Of a stretch of DNA of 64,000 nucleotides, positions 49,248-60,848 are shown piece after piece. Within the stretch, counting starts at the first letter, position 1; the number at the start of each line of letters is the position of its first letter. Under the pieces are notes generated by a model, which was given only the letters and a program-made list of their open reading frames with translations, had not been told where the DNA came from and did not search any database. The position numbers and the translations under genes are program-made. Source of the DNA: Hirsutella rhossiliensis (taxonomy: Eukaryota; Ascomycota; Sordariomycetes; Hypocreales; Ophiocordycipitaceae); contig NW_025408667.1 in the NCBI RefSeq assembly GCF_020360975.1, forward strand, positions 8,494,001-8,558,000. Direction: 5' to 3'.

Positions 49248-52200
49248 GTAATCCTTTAAGAGAGGTGCCTTTCCTACCCCCTTAAGGGTTAAGATAGGAA
49301 GACTAACTAAAAAAGCTGCTTCTAGATCTTCTTCTTACGTAGAAGGAGGCGTAGGGAGGTAAGCGTATTCTAGCTCTACTACTTTCCTATAGTCTCCTTC
49401 TTCTTTTAGATTATCTAATTTAGTAGCTTCCTCTTCTTTAAAGTCGGCGTTATCCTCGACTACTTTAACGTTAGTTTCTTTTTTTATTTCCTTATCTAAG
49501 ACCTCTTCTTAAGACTATTAAGAAAGGGGGATTTAAATCTTTTAAATTAGCTAACGTTATAAGAGTAAGAGGGGTTATTAATCCCTCTTTCCGTTAAAGA
49601 AGCTAGATTTATCGAAAATTATATCCTTAGTTAAAATAACCTTCTATAAAAAAGGAATCTAGATCTAAAAGATATTTATAGACTTATAACTAATAAGATA
49701 ACTAATAAAGGCTCTAAGATTAAGCTTTCTTTTCTTCTTTCTTTTTAGCTATATATCGGTAGTTATTACGTATGCTTTATAGCTATAGGTATAAAGGTAG
49801 GCTAGCGAGGCCCTTTTCTTTATAAAGAGCTTAAGGGGGGATTTCTAGTCTATTCCTTAGTTTAGTTCCCTAGGGTCCTTAGGGTCCCTAGGGGTCCGGT
49901 TCTAAAGGTAATAGGCGGTCTTAACGACTTCCCTTTAAAGGTTATAGGGAAGCTTTATAGTAAGTCTTATTATATAAGCCCTTTTTATTATAGTACCCCT
50001 TAATATTTTTACCCCTTTATTCTAGGCCTAGGTATTTAATGCTAATAGGAAGGGTAAAATGCCCCTTTTTCTAAGCTAATTTAAGATATCCTTTATAAAT
50101 AGCTCTTTATTAAAGCGTATCCTTTTTACCTTATAGCTAAAGTAGGATTTTATTTAGTTAACGAAGTCTTAGAGGGTAAACTAGTTATACTTACTTAGGT
50201 AGGTCTATAAGAAATAAGGGAAAACTATCCCTAAAAAAGCGTCTATAAAAAACATTACCTTAATAAAGCTTTCTTAATCCTTAGAGATATCGGTTTAATC
50301 GACCTAAATTTCCTTATATAGCTAGTCTAGCTATAATAAGGTTCGTCTAGAAATTCGTCTCTTTATCTTCCCTTAGCTATAGTATTTATATTTAACGGTC
50401 TTTAGGCCCCTTATTTATACGCCCTATTATTAGCCTAGCTTATATAAAGCTAGGGGGCCTAGGTAACTAAGTTATATATACTAAAGAAGACTATCTCCTT
50501 AGGCTACTAAAAGGGGGTCCTTAGAACCTACCCTCTTAGTAAGGAAAGCTAACTTCTTAAGAGATTCCTTCTTAAGGATAGGTCGGAATTTAAGAATAAA
50601 TTAACCGAAATTTTCCTTAATAAGCCCGATAGTCTAATTCTTCTAGACTAGCCTTATAGGCTTAGACGTTATATTTTAAAAGATTCCTTCCTTTTAAAGA
50701 AAGTAGAAGGAAACTAAGCTTATTAAAAATTAAGGGTAAAAAGCTACCCTTTTTTATTAAAGAATTTATATAAAACTATTAAGTAATTTTATCGTAAAAT
50801 TCACCCTTTTATATCCCTCTATCTATATAGTTAATTCCCTAGTAATAAGGTATTCCCTCTATACCTTTTTAAAGGACCGGAATTATAAGAGTATATTATA
50901 GATATTAAGGGAAGTACTAAAGTTAAAGATAGCTAATTTCTAGAAGGGATAATTAAAGGGTCCTAACGGTTAGTCTTAGCCTTATTAATCTATAAGGAAG
51001 ATAAAGGCCGGATTTACTATACTAACGATTTTTCCTTAAATTTATAGCTTAAATAAGGGCAGCGGCGTTAGTTACTATTTCTTAGTAACCTAAATCTTAT
51101 CTATTACGGGACACCCTACGGTCGATAATCTAGGTACCTATAACGATATCGGCCTTCCCTAGGGAAGTTACCCCTAACTCCCTAAGGCTCCCCGCGGAAG
51201 AAGGAACCTAGAAGCTACCGGGCAAACTCCGGGAAATCACCCGGAAATCCCGGAAACGATAACCGAGCGGATTATATAGACGTTTTACGGAGATTTCCCC
51301 TAGGGACATATTACACGGGGAATATACTACGATTTCCCGAGTAATAATAGCTCCTTAGGGATTGCACCGATATTTCCCTAAGAAGTTACTACGAGAATAT
51401 AGCGGGGAAATTATAGAGAAATACCTATGCCTACCCGGGGAAAATACCGGGAAATACCGCTAATACGCCGCACTACTATCGCACGATTATAAGGTTAAGA
51501 TATTACTCGGTTAAAACCCCGAGTAAGGTCTTACGCTCGCTATAGTATATATAGAAGATAAAGAACCTGCTAGATCTTAGGCGGGTAGAGAAGAATATAG
51601 ATAGTTATTACTACTCTTACTTTAACTTATAAGACCGGTAGCTAGTCCGTATTTAACGCGCGTAATAACGTATAGTAGCTAGTCTATATAATACGTTTAA
51701 TTATATATAGTAGCTAGTCTATTTAATTTCCCGTTAAACCTATACCGGATCCGGGTAGATAGTAAGGTTAACGTACTAGCCCTATACTAAGGGACTAGTA
51801 TATAATATTATCTATCTTCTTTTATAATAAGGGGTCCTCCTTAAGCGACTATTATACTATTTCTTATAGCCTCTTTAAAGGGTTAATTCCTTTAGGTTAG
51901 TTTTCTTCGAAGACCTATTAGTAGTCTTCTAGCTAATAGGGCTTTTTATATACTTAGTAGGTAGGTCGATTCCTCTTTATATATTATTTCTTTAAGGAGT
52001 CCTTATCCTTTTCTAAAAGGTCTACTTAAAAACCCCCCCTTTTTACCCCTTATTGCTAATTTTAACGAAGAGGTTCGATTTTAACTAGTTCCTTAATTTT
52101 TTAACTAACGGACTAAAAGGTCTATTAAGGGACTAGTTGGGCCGGTCTAACTAACGGGACCGGGGCCGAGCCCGGAGTAAGAGGCGGAGCTAGGGCCGGA

Positions 52201-52472
52201 GCTATAGCTATAGTTAAAGATAACGTTAAGGCTCTCGAGGGAGGAGGAGCTAAAGGGGCAGCAGCCGTAGTAGTAGTAGTAGGGCCTATAGCAATAAGAG
52301 CTATAGTAGCTATAAGGGTAGTAGGTCGAGCCGTCTAGGTCGAGTACTAGCTATAAAGAAATAAGACTACTTACTATTATACTTTAGTAGCCTCTTTATT
52401 TAGTTCCCGGCTAGCTTCTTAAAAGATAGTCGAGTAACTATTACTAATAGGCTTTATTAATAGAGATATATC
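49248..52472 (-). pseudogene. Copia gag-integrase part, copy 3
   Basis: Middle part of the minus-strand Copia polyprotein. The integrase end (K-V-I-L-T-K-D-I-I-F-D-K-S-S) is at about 49655-49605, with L-K-R-K-K-K-R-K-L-N to its right. The 52100-52290 segment is the Thr/Pro-rich linker and gag end. It is interrupted by a 706-bp insertion at 51105-51810. At 52472 it breaks where the GC-rich island was inserted. Confidence 0.83.
51105..51810. repeat. 706-bp insertion in Copia copy 3, probable solo LTR
   Basis: The sequence is absent from Copia copies 1 and 2 at the same point (about 3944 and 25692). It begins TACGGGACACCC, ends ATAATATTA, and is flanked by TCTAT at 51100-51104 and 51811-51815; the shared flank can be stretched to 8 bp (TTATCTAT). 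Ends T-A...T-A fit RIP-altered TG...CA. CpG is abundant (51150-51480). It has no coding frame. No second copy was found here, so LTR identity is inferred. Confidence 0.7.
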
Positions 52473-52559
52473 TCTCGGCGCGGGCCCTCTTAGGCTATAG
52501 CCGCTACTATCCTAAGCGGCCGCGGCCCGGGCTCGCTAGCCCGGGCCTAGGGTTATAGG

Positions 52560-52985
52560 TAGTAGTCTCTCTCTAAGGGCCCGACTCGCGGGCGCTTCTA
52601 TTTACCCTAGCTCCCGCGTTATAGCCGCGTAGCCGTAGTTACGTCGGCTTATCGGTCTATTAGTTAGTAGGGTAGGTAATGTCCGGTTGCTAGGCCGGGC
52701 GCTAGTATAGGTTGCTCTTAGGTAGGGCCGGCTAATCGAAATTCGGTTAGCCGGCTCTACTAATCGTAAATCGGTTCCTATCTAGCTACGCGACTTCCCG
52801 ATTAAGGGCGCGGCGGCCTATATTTACCCTCTATCTCGTAGTTACTAATTACGCGCGCCCGGCTCGCGCCTATATATACCTACCCTCCCCCCCCGGTTCT
52901 ATACGTACCTCCTCCTATCCCTCTATTATCTATCTCTTTCGTAGGCCTAACTACTACCTCGCCCGCCTCGTTTCTATAACTCTAG
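52560..52985 (+). other. GC-rich leader of the unknown segment
   Basis: Non-coding as far as I can see. It has GC-rich stretches at 52500-52560 and 52590-52640, a run of eight C at about 52886-52893, and a pyrimidine-rich stretch from 52905 towards the proposed ORF start. Its position fits an element 5' UTR or internal promoter; no motif proves that. Confidence 0.4.
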
Positions 52986-53029
52986 GTCTCCTTAATACTA
53001 TATCTAGTTCGCTCGTCGTCGCGTTATAA

Positions 53030-54520
53030 TATCTAACTAGGAAGCCGACTTAGGTAGTAGCGGCTCGCCTCCTTTAAAACCCCCTCCTTATAAGAAAGTC
53101 GCTATAATAGCGGGATCGGAGCGCTCTATCCTATATTTTATATATATTAGGCGTCTTACTAGTAAGCTTACCTATAAGTCCTTCGCCGGCTATTAGAACT
53201 AGTCTTATATATATTAATCTTAGCTTTATCCTAGGTCGGTCCTACCTTTAGTATTTTTACTAACTTTAATAGCTATAAAGGCTAAAGCGTATATCGCTTA
53301 CGCTAACTTTAACTAGTCTTATTACCGAGTAAGTAACCCCTTCCCGCTATAGTACTATTTAAGTTTAGTACTAATCTAAGTTCTAGATTACCTTTAAAAG
53401 CAAGGAGGCCGCTAGTACCCTCTACTAGGTATAGTCTAAGGTCGATAGCCCTTCCCTTATTAAGGGTTTAGTATAAGAGCGCCTTTATCGTACTACTCTA
53501 GAAACTTATATTCGCGCTAGTCGGAAGGCCCCCGCTACTAAGGGTAAGGGCGCGTTAGGCGAGTCCGCCCTTAGTCTAGCTATAGTCGCTAAGAATATAA
53601 AGACGCTCGCGTTAGCCTTTACCCGTTTTATAGATAATACCCGCTATATATACGAGTCCCTAGAAAAGCACTTAGGTAAGTTTAGCGACGCTATTAAGAC
53701 CTTAGCCTAGGTCGGGCCTAAGTCGCTTTTAGTCGCCTAGAAGACTCTTACGGCGGTTAACGATCTTACTAACTATTTCTATCCTATTACTAGCGACGGC
53801 CCTAATATAAAGGATAGCGGCTTTAATCTTACTAGTCTTACTAGGCCCGTTCTAGCCCTAATCCCCGTCGATAAGAAGAAGGGCAAAGGTAAGGGTAAGG
53901 CGGTAGCCGCGTCTAAGGCCCTATCTAAGGCTAAGGCTAAGGTATCTATGCCCGCGGCTATCGTAGAGCCGGCTTAGGAGCTAACCGCGTTTCCCTCCGA
54001 CGCTAAGCTATAGCCCGGTAGTTCTCCTAGCGCCGAGCCCGCCCTAAAGCGTCCCTATCTTACGTTGCCTACTAATCCTACTAATGCTCCTAACTTCGTC
54101 TAGTAGCGTCTTTATAGCCGTCGCGGTTCGGTCCTAGCTAAGATTATTACTAGTCTTAACCTCGATTAGATCTATAGTTATAGTATAGGCCGTAGCGAAC
54201 GCCTCCGTGCCGCCGCTAGTATAAGTCCTACTTTAGTAAAGACCCCGGTCGTTACTCTATCTCGTAAGCTAGCCGTCTAAGCTAGCTTTAGTTCGGGTTT
54301 AGGGTTAGGTCCGTTCGGTTATCGTTAGGGTTCTTATAGCGGTAGTAGTCCCTATACTCCTCGTAAGCCTTAGGTTACTCCCTCCTATACTCCGCGTACT
54401 ACCTTAAGGGGGTCTCGTTATTCCCGCCGCGATAACGAGGCGGATATTACTACCGACGAGCTAGGCTAAGGTCGTAGTTTAAGGGGGGCTAGTTATCGGC
54501 TCTATCTTAGTTTAGTTCTA
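53030..54520 (+). pseudogene. Unidentified ORF, ~490 codons, convergent to the LINE
   Basis: Possible start ATA TCT AAC TAG (from ATG TCT AAC CAG) at about 53030. The frame is lost by about 53390, then another plus frame reads on to about 54520 with few TAA/TAG. Clear stretches: KVDSPSLIKGLV near 53430, SLEKHLGKFSDAIKTLA near 53660-53710, KKKGKGKGKAVAASKALSKA near 53875-53935, then an Arg/Ser/Pro/Tyr-rich tail (about 54110-54500). The outline (helical N-half, basic linker, Arg/Ser tail) would suit a nucleic-acid-binding gag/ORF1-like protein. I recognise no family. It is not the ORF1 of the adjoining LINE, which lies on the other strand at 58.3-59.4 kb. Confidence 0.5.
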
Positions 54521-54559
54521 AGTTAGGTCTTATTTAATTATAGTCTTTTAGTAATAGGT

Positions 54560-57500
54560 CTTATTCTATAGCTATTAAGGTCGGTTTAGTTAGGTTATAT
54601 TAGTTTTATTTAGTCTATAGTTTAATTAGCGAGGTTTATGCTTAGTCTAGGTCTAGTTTAGTCGAAGCTATAGTCCTATAATCGTAAGTCCTCTCCCTTT
54701 CTAGGTCGCCTTAATAAGGGAGGTAGTTAGCTAGGGTAGTCTTAGTCGGGGCCGCTCTATCCCTAGCGCGACCCCGGTTCTATTATCCGGTATATCTACG
54801 TATAGCCTCCGAGCTAGGTCGAACTAGCGAAGCCTACCTAAGCGGAGGAACTATTGCGCTAGCGGCGCCGTAGTCCTTTTCCCTTAGAGGCCTACTCTTA
54901 CGTTACCTATATCCCGGGCCCGTATTAAGAGGGACTCCCTCGCCCTTACCGTTAGTAGATAGTCGATTATTATATAGTAGATAGTATCCTATCTTTATCT
55001 ATAGGTATATATTAGCGAAACTATACTAAGGACCTATTAGTTAAAGAGGAAGTTATTAAGCCCGATCTTTCCTATATATATCTAGGTAATTACTATACTA
55101 ATATACTTAGGGAGGCCCTTATAACGGTCTAGCGTTATCGCCTTATCGAACTAAGGCGGGAAGTCGGCGGGGTAGAGGGTAGTCCGGTATTATTAGATCG
55201 CGTTTTCCCTAGCGTTCTATTAGGCAGCCTATTCCTCGTTTAGCCTTTTAAGCGACTTAGCTTTATCCGGGAGGTCGTTTATTCCTATCTAGCTCCGGAC
55301 CCCCCTTATCTCCTCTATAAGGGGGGGTCTACTTAGAGGTAGTGCCGCCGGGGGTCTGCCCTCTCTCTAGCGTCGCCTCCTTTTAAGTATACCCGCGACC
55401 GCGTTAAACGCGCGTTAGATTTAGCCTAGGAGCCCTAAGTCTTCTAGCCTTTAAAAGGTATCTATTATTCTTTAGTTTAGGTAAAGGTCGATTAAGGGCA
55501 CCTACGCCTCCGCTTTAACTTAGTAGACTAGGGTCGCGCGGTAGGCACCCGTTATTACCTAGAGGTAGGCTAACTAGTCCTAGGTAAGGTCCCGCGCGAT
55601 TCTATATAGTTTCCCCCCCGCGGGCGTTATCTTATAGAATATAACTATAGCGTAGGAGATTAAGGACTAGATTACCTTACTATAGACTTCCCTAGCGCGT
55701 AATAGGGTATAGCCCTACGTAGACGCCGCGAGCCCGGTTAGGGCTATAGTCTAGCGCTTTAACTTCGCTTAGAGTTATTTTAGGTACGCCTTCTAGTATA
55801 GTTTCCGGTATACCTAAACCCTTAGTAAGCGGGCCTCTTAGACCGGGGTTACCACGTTGGCCTTAAGGCATACTAGCGTCGTTATCGCTTATCTCCTTCG
55901 TATAAAGTATATTAATTCGCTCTTCGACGGTTCGAAAGTAACCGCGAACTTAGTCGCCTATTCCGCGTATACCCTCTAGGCTTCCTTTAAGCGTGCTACC
56001 GTAATAGCCTCGTTAGGTTTAATACTAACTATATTTATATCGTTAGCGAAGCTAATAGTATAAATACTATATATCGTGCTAAGCCTTTTATATAGGGGGG
56101 TTATATAGTATAGAAATAGGATTAAGGATAGGGGGGAGCCCTAGGGGACTCCCGTCGGTACTTAAGTTAGCTCTAAGGTCCTCCTATTAAAGTAAAGGGT
56201 CGATCTCTTATCGCTTATAAAGCTCTATATTAGGCTTATAAGCTACCTAGGGTATCCCCTAAGCTCTAGTTCCCTTATAAGCTTATTATAGTTAACTATA
56301 TTAAATACGCCCTTAATATCTAGCTATAGGAATAATACGATGCCCCTCTAGGCCTACGTCGCGCGTACTAGTTCCGTTACTAGTAGGATCGCCGCCTCTA
56401 TAGAGCGTTCCCTCCTATTCCTTATTTATCTATCTAGTAAGATGCCGTTCGCCTCTACTACTCCTACGATCTTCTAGGCTAGTATCTACTTAAGTACTTT
56501 TCCTATTATAAGTAGGAGGGAGATTAGTCTCTAACCCCCTACTATATAGTAGGCGTCTAGCCTCTTACCTAGCTTCCGGATAACTACTATATTCGCGCTA
56601 TAGAACCGACCTAGGAAATATAAGAGTCGGGTATAGGCGTTAAAGATCGTAGCTAATCGCTAAACTAAGGCTAGGCTATACTTCTTAATAAACCCTAAGG
56701 GGACGCTGTCTAGACCCGCCGCTTTCTAGCTTACTATCTTACTTAGCGCCCCTACGACGTTAGCTAGCTAGATCTATTAGTTAACTATAAGGGTCGCCTT
56801 AGCTATAGGCCGGGGTAGCCCTTAGGTCGTGCCGGCCTCTAGTAGGAAGAACTTAGCGGCTAGTAGCTAGGCCTTCCTTTTAAAGGTTTCCGTTAATTAG
56901 TCCTCGCCTTCCTTAACTAGCGGTAGGATATAGGTCGGTTTTAATAATAGCCTACTACGGAGTCTTACCTACCTCTTTATATTCTAAAGCTTAGTATTAT
57001 CGGCGCTAAATTCCTTTAGGAACTCGCGCTAGTAGGCCCTCCTCGCCTCGTAGACAGTCCGCTTCTAAGCTATAGACGCCTTATATAGGTCTTCTTAGTT
57101 CGCCTTATTCCTTTCCTACCTATACTTCCTCCTCGCCCTCTTAGCCTCCCTCGTCGCCCTCCTTACCTCTAGGGTAAACTATACGTTGCCCCTAAGTAAT
57201 GCTCGCCCCTAGCGCGGAACTATAGCTATCGCGATCTATGCTAGAGTAGCGAAGATATAGTCTAGGTCCTTATCGATATCCTTAAGCGTCTAGAGTATTA
57301 GCTAGTATAGTCCTAGCCGGGACGTAGTCTTAGCTTCGACTAGCTTTACTTTTACTTCTTTTTACCTTAGGGCTAGTTTAGGTACCTAGGCCTAAGTATC
57401 GACCTATAGTATAATAGTTTAGGGGATATAGTCTAACCCGGTTAGGTCTAAGTTAGGCTTAGTATACCGTGTTCCGGTCTCTAGCGTTGCCTAAGCTAGG

Positions 57501-58130
57501 TCGATAGTGCTATCCCTTTAGCTATAAAAGAATCTTATATACTCCCCTCTCGGGGTAGTAAGTTTAAGTTATAGCCTTATCGCCTCTTATATAAGTTATA
57601 TCGCGCTATCTAAGGTTCTATCGTATCTATCTTAAAGCGGGTAATAGATATTAAAGTCCCTTACTATTACTATAAGGTACTCTAGTTCGATTACGCTTAG
57701 GTCGCGTAGCGCTCTTACCCTCGCGGCCCTTAGTAGTAAGTAAATCGCCTATAGTCTAGTACTATCCCCGAAAATTACCTCGCTTTAGTCTAGTCTAGAC
57801 TAGGGCGACTAAGTCCCCGGCCTAAGCCTTTTATATATATATAACGCGTACCTCCCCTCCTTATAGACTAAGCTATAGGGCGCCGCTCTAGGGGGGGGGG
57901 GGCTGCCTCTTAGTATAGCTTCTACTTCCTATAATACTATTAAGTTAAAGCCGGCCCGGTAGTAAAGCGCTAACTAAGCTAGCTTATATCTCTTTTATAT
58001 ATTCTAGAATAGTACTTTTAGTTATATATAGGTAGGGTTAGGGTAAAAGGGGTCGTCTATATAAGGAGGGAGGCGCTCTATCTCTTAGCGCTTCTCTATT
58101 TACTATACCTACGAATATTATTTATACTCG
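54560..58130 (-). pseudogene. LINE ORF2: endonuclease-reverse transcriptase (Tad1-like), CpG-rich copy
   Basis: Minus-strand non-LTR retrotransposon ORF2. Endonuclease at about 57980-57440 with V-R-D-F-N-I-Y-Y-P (G-D-F-N-x-H-H-P) at 57664-57639 and S-T-I-D-L-A near 57505. RT at about 56760-55900: R-L-I-S-L-L (R-P-I-S-L-L) near 56530, L-D-I-K-G-V-F-N-I-V-N-Y near 56310, PTGVP*GSPLSLILFLYYI at about 56158-56100, F-A-N-D-I-N (F-A-D-D) at 56052-56035. The frame continues to about 54700 and aligns with 70-1457 on the plus strand. Most of it stays in one frame; stops are TAG/TAA. The 3' end lies between 54640 and 54520. Confidence 0.87.
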
Positions 58131-58269
58131 GTTCGGCCTCCCTAGCCCTACTAGCCGGCGGGTGTCTCGAGCTCGACCTCTTATCCTAGCGCGGTCTACC
58201 TAGTCCCCGCTTCCGGACTATAGTCGATTTAAGAACGCCCTAGGTTTCGATAGTAAGGAGTACCTATTA

Positions 58270-59420
58270 CTTAGCGTATATCTAGGTATTCGCGAACCGT
58301 TAAGGTTATCGTAAGTAGTTTTCCCTTGCCTTTTCCTAGGCTTTATTCGCTATAGGGTAGGTCTAGGTCTATAATAGGTAGTCCCTTTAGTATAAGATAT
58401 AGTTATAAGGGATTTTACCCTTCTTAGCCCTATATTCGTCCTCGCCTTTATTATATACTATGCTCCTATATTAGCTATAGAGTTATATCGATATATATCG
58501 CCTAGCGATATAGCTATATCTATAGTAATTATAGCACCTCTATAGTCGGACCGACTTATTATAGGGTTTATATCGGAAGATCTATACTTCGAGGACTAGG
58601 CCTAGGTCGTAGAGCCTATTAGCCTCCTCTAGGCTACCGACCCTAATAAGTATAGTTATCGCCGTCGATATCTTAGATCGGGGGCGTAGCGCCTAGGCCT
58701 AGAGGACCTCGACTTTATTTACTTTTATAATCTTATAGAGTAATCGCTCCCTATCTACCGTCGCTACCCTTAAGGGGACGTTCTTTGCGACTACCGTATA
58801 CGCGCGGTAGGAGATCGTAGCCTCTAGTCTAAATATAGCCTTAACCTAGCCTTAGTCCCTTTAATAGGCTCTCGCCGCGGTATTAAATATAACCGCGATA
58901 TCTCTACTTTAGAGGCGCCTCGCTACTATAGCGCTCGTGGCTTTTAGGGCCGTATTTACCGCCTTTACTATATCCTTCGGTTCGCGGCTTAGGATTTCGG
59001 GCGGTGCCTTAGTAGGGACTACGATAATCTCGCGTTTATAGCGCGGTAGGACTTATTTTACCGTAGCTTCGTATCGGGTCGGTCCCTTAGTCTCGGCTAT
59101 AACCGCGGCCTAGGTTCGCTTAGGGCCCCCTAGGCCTAAAGCGATGCTTAGGCGGAGTTCTTCCTTAACTGCCTCCTTAATTATATCCCGGATTATCGTC
59201 TTAAAGCTCTTATCCGCGCGGAGTACCGCCGACGACGCGCTACCGGCGCGGCTCTTCGCCCTAGAGAGCCGTTCGACTACTGCCTATACCCTACCGAACT
59301 ATACGCTTAGGATAAAGCCCGCGAGTTCGTCGTATACTGCTTTTTCTACGGGGTCGCTCGGCGCTTAGGCCGGTATCGCATCGCTGCTTTAGGTTTATTA
59401 ACTCGCTCTATTAGGGTATA
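58270..59420 (-). pseudogene. LINE ORF1 (gag-like, CCHC zinc knuckle)
   Basis: Minus-strand ORF1 upstream of ORF2. It reads as one frame from about 59400, for example RADKSFKTIIRDIIKEAVKE at about 59215-59155, PPEILSREPKDIVKAVNTAL at about 59003-58945 and GSLEEANRLYDLGLVLEV near 58645-58590. The zinc knuckle CX2CX4HX4C is seen as C-Y-N-Y-Y-R-Y-S-Y-I-A-R-R-Y at about 58535-58495, with three of four ligands now Tyr. ORF1 proteins of this group bind the element RNA. The long plus-strand frame across 59144-59368 is its shadow. Confidence 0.8.
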
Positions 59421-59692
59421 TAAATTTAGGTAGCGTCTCTTCGCGCCACGCGCTCTAATTGAGCCCGGTACGTCGAGGGCCGCTACTATATCTACCTACC
59501 CCTTAGCCTCGGCGTAGTATCGTTACTAAGGGTAATTAATACTACTAAATTAATTCCTAGTATTAGTTAGTATTTTAGTCGCGATATATACCCGCTATAG
59601 GCGTATATTAGTTTCGCGAGAAGTTTTAGTACTTTATATAGATAAGAGCTTTAAGATAACGATCTAAGAAGTAATTAAGGAAGTAGTTTATA
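59420..59692 (-). other. LINE 5' region and junction with Copia
   Basis: About 270 bp between ORF1 and resumed Copia sequence. The last 50 bp (59641-59690) match neither Copia copy 1 nor copy 2 and may be the LINE 5' end or filler DNA made at insertion. Copia sequence equal to about 30 bp of copy 2 (near 24992-25022) is missing at this junction. Confidence 0.5.
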
Positions 59693-60383
59693 AGGAAGTA
59701 TTAGTTAGCTTCTTTAAGGATCTCTTCTTACTTAGCTAGCTATAAAGAAGCTAGTAGGTTCCTAGTAAAAAAGGCTCCTAAGTAGGCCGTATAGGTCTTC
59801 CTAATACGGTTAGTTATATAGCCCCTTAAAGGAGCTATCGAGGTCTTAAGCTTTAAAAGCTACTACTTAAGAGTCTCTTTCTTTTAAAGAGAGAGTAATT
59901 TTATAGTACTAATAGATTCTATTATCGCTATATATATAGTAGTTAATAGCTTCGTTTTATAAAGGTATTCCTTATAGTAAATCTCGTAGTTACTTAAGGT
60001 AGTAGAAAAAGCTTTTTATTATATAGAGGTTAGCTTAGAAAAGAGGGAAGCTCCCTCTATAAAATCTATTATCCTAGGATAAAGAGGGGGCTTAAGAGGG
60101 TCCTACTTATTAAAGAAGACTAAATTATAGATAGTTCTATCTATACGAGCCTATAGCTCCTTTACTTACTTATCCTAATCTTAGGGCTTTATAAGAATCG
60201 TCCTATAGACCGTAGGGATAGTAAAGTCGTTTTTCGATATCGTTATAAGGGAAGGGTAGAAAAGTTAGCTAAAAATCGGCTTTTCTAGTAAGAGGGGTAA
60301 AAGGGAGCTATAAAGGATATAAGAAAGGTGCTTTTTATAGTAGCCGGAAGGTATAGGAATTCTATTCCTCCTAGGCTTATAAC
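59693..60383 (-). pseudogene. Copia gag 5' part, copy 3
   Basis: Matches the minus strand of 24304-24990: leader, then the gag N-terminal region. It adjoins the 5' LTR at 60384. Confidence 0.82.
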
Positions 60384-60848
60384 TCTCGCGAAGAGAGAGA
60401 TAAGAAGTATATATAAAATATATAAAGGTAAAATTAAAAGTAAGGTATTAGATAGGTAGGGCAAAGAGATTTAATTCTTATAGGGGCAGTAATAGAGGTA
60501 GGGGAGTAATTATTATATTGCCTTAATTATCCTTTTTTCCTTTATCTAACGCCCCTCTTTATACCTGTCTAGCATCTTAAATAATAAAGAAGATCCTACT
60601 TAAAGAAGCTACTAATATCCTTTTAACTACTAAGCTTTTTACCGGTTTTTTTACCTCCTTTCTAGCCGTTACCGGTATATCCGTCTTATCTCTCGCTACT
60701 TATACTTCCCCTTATACCCCTACCCTCCTTTCTATACCTCTTTTTAGCTCCTTCTTCCTTCTTCTATACTAGGTGTTTTTAGCTTCCTTAGTCTCTCTTA
60801 TTAAGGGATATCTCCGAGAACTACGAAATTAAGCTACGCTTTACGAGA
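60384..60848 (-). repeat. 5' LTR of Copia copy 3
   Basis: 465 bp; on the plus strand it begins TCTCGCGAAG and ends CTTTACGAGA. The ends are among the least mutated and show the near-perfect inverted termini of this family. Confidence 0.87.

Larger units (their letters stand above)
52473..59692. mobile_element. 7.2-kb GC-rich island: LINE (-) plus convergent unknown segment (+)
   Basis: The island interrupts Copia copy 3; the Copia sequence resumes at about 59693 with roughly 30 bp of target missing. G+C and CpG are clearly higher than in the rest of the window, but CpA/TpG are still almost absent. The right part (about 54.6-59.69 kb) is a LINE on the minus strand. The left part (52.47-54.55 kb) has a separate plus-strand frame that converges on the LINE 3' end. 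Confidence 0.8.
34053..60848 (-). mobile_element. Copia LTR retrotransposon, copy 3, split by three insertions
   Basis: Minus-strand Copia: 5' LTR 60384-60848, internal pieces 60383-59693, 52472-51811, 51104-49248 and 36671-34527, 3' LTR 34053-34526. Each break can be joined against intact copy 2. Insertions are a 12.6-kb Gypsy element (target GTAA duplicated), a 706-bp probable solo LTR (TCTAT duplicated) and a 7.2-kb GC-rich island that replaced about 30 bp of target. Without insertions the element is about 6.3 kb. It is RIP-mutated like the others. Confidence 0.88.

Noticed and set aside
59144..59368. Open frame of 74 codons on the plus strand
   Set aside because: It is the shadow of LINE ORF1, whose minus-strand reading shows gag-like sequence and a zinc knuckle just downstream.
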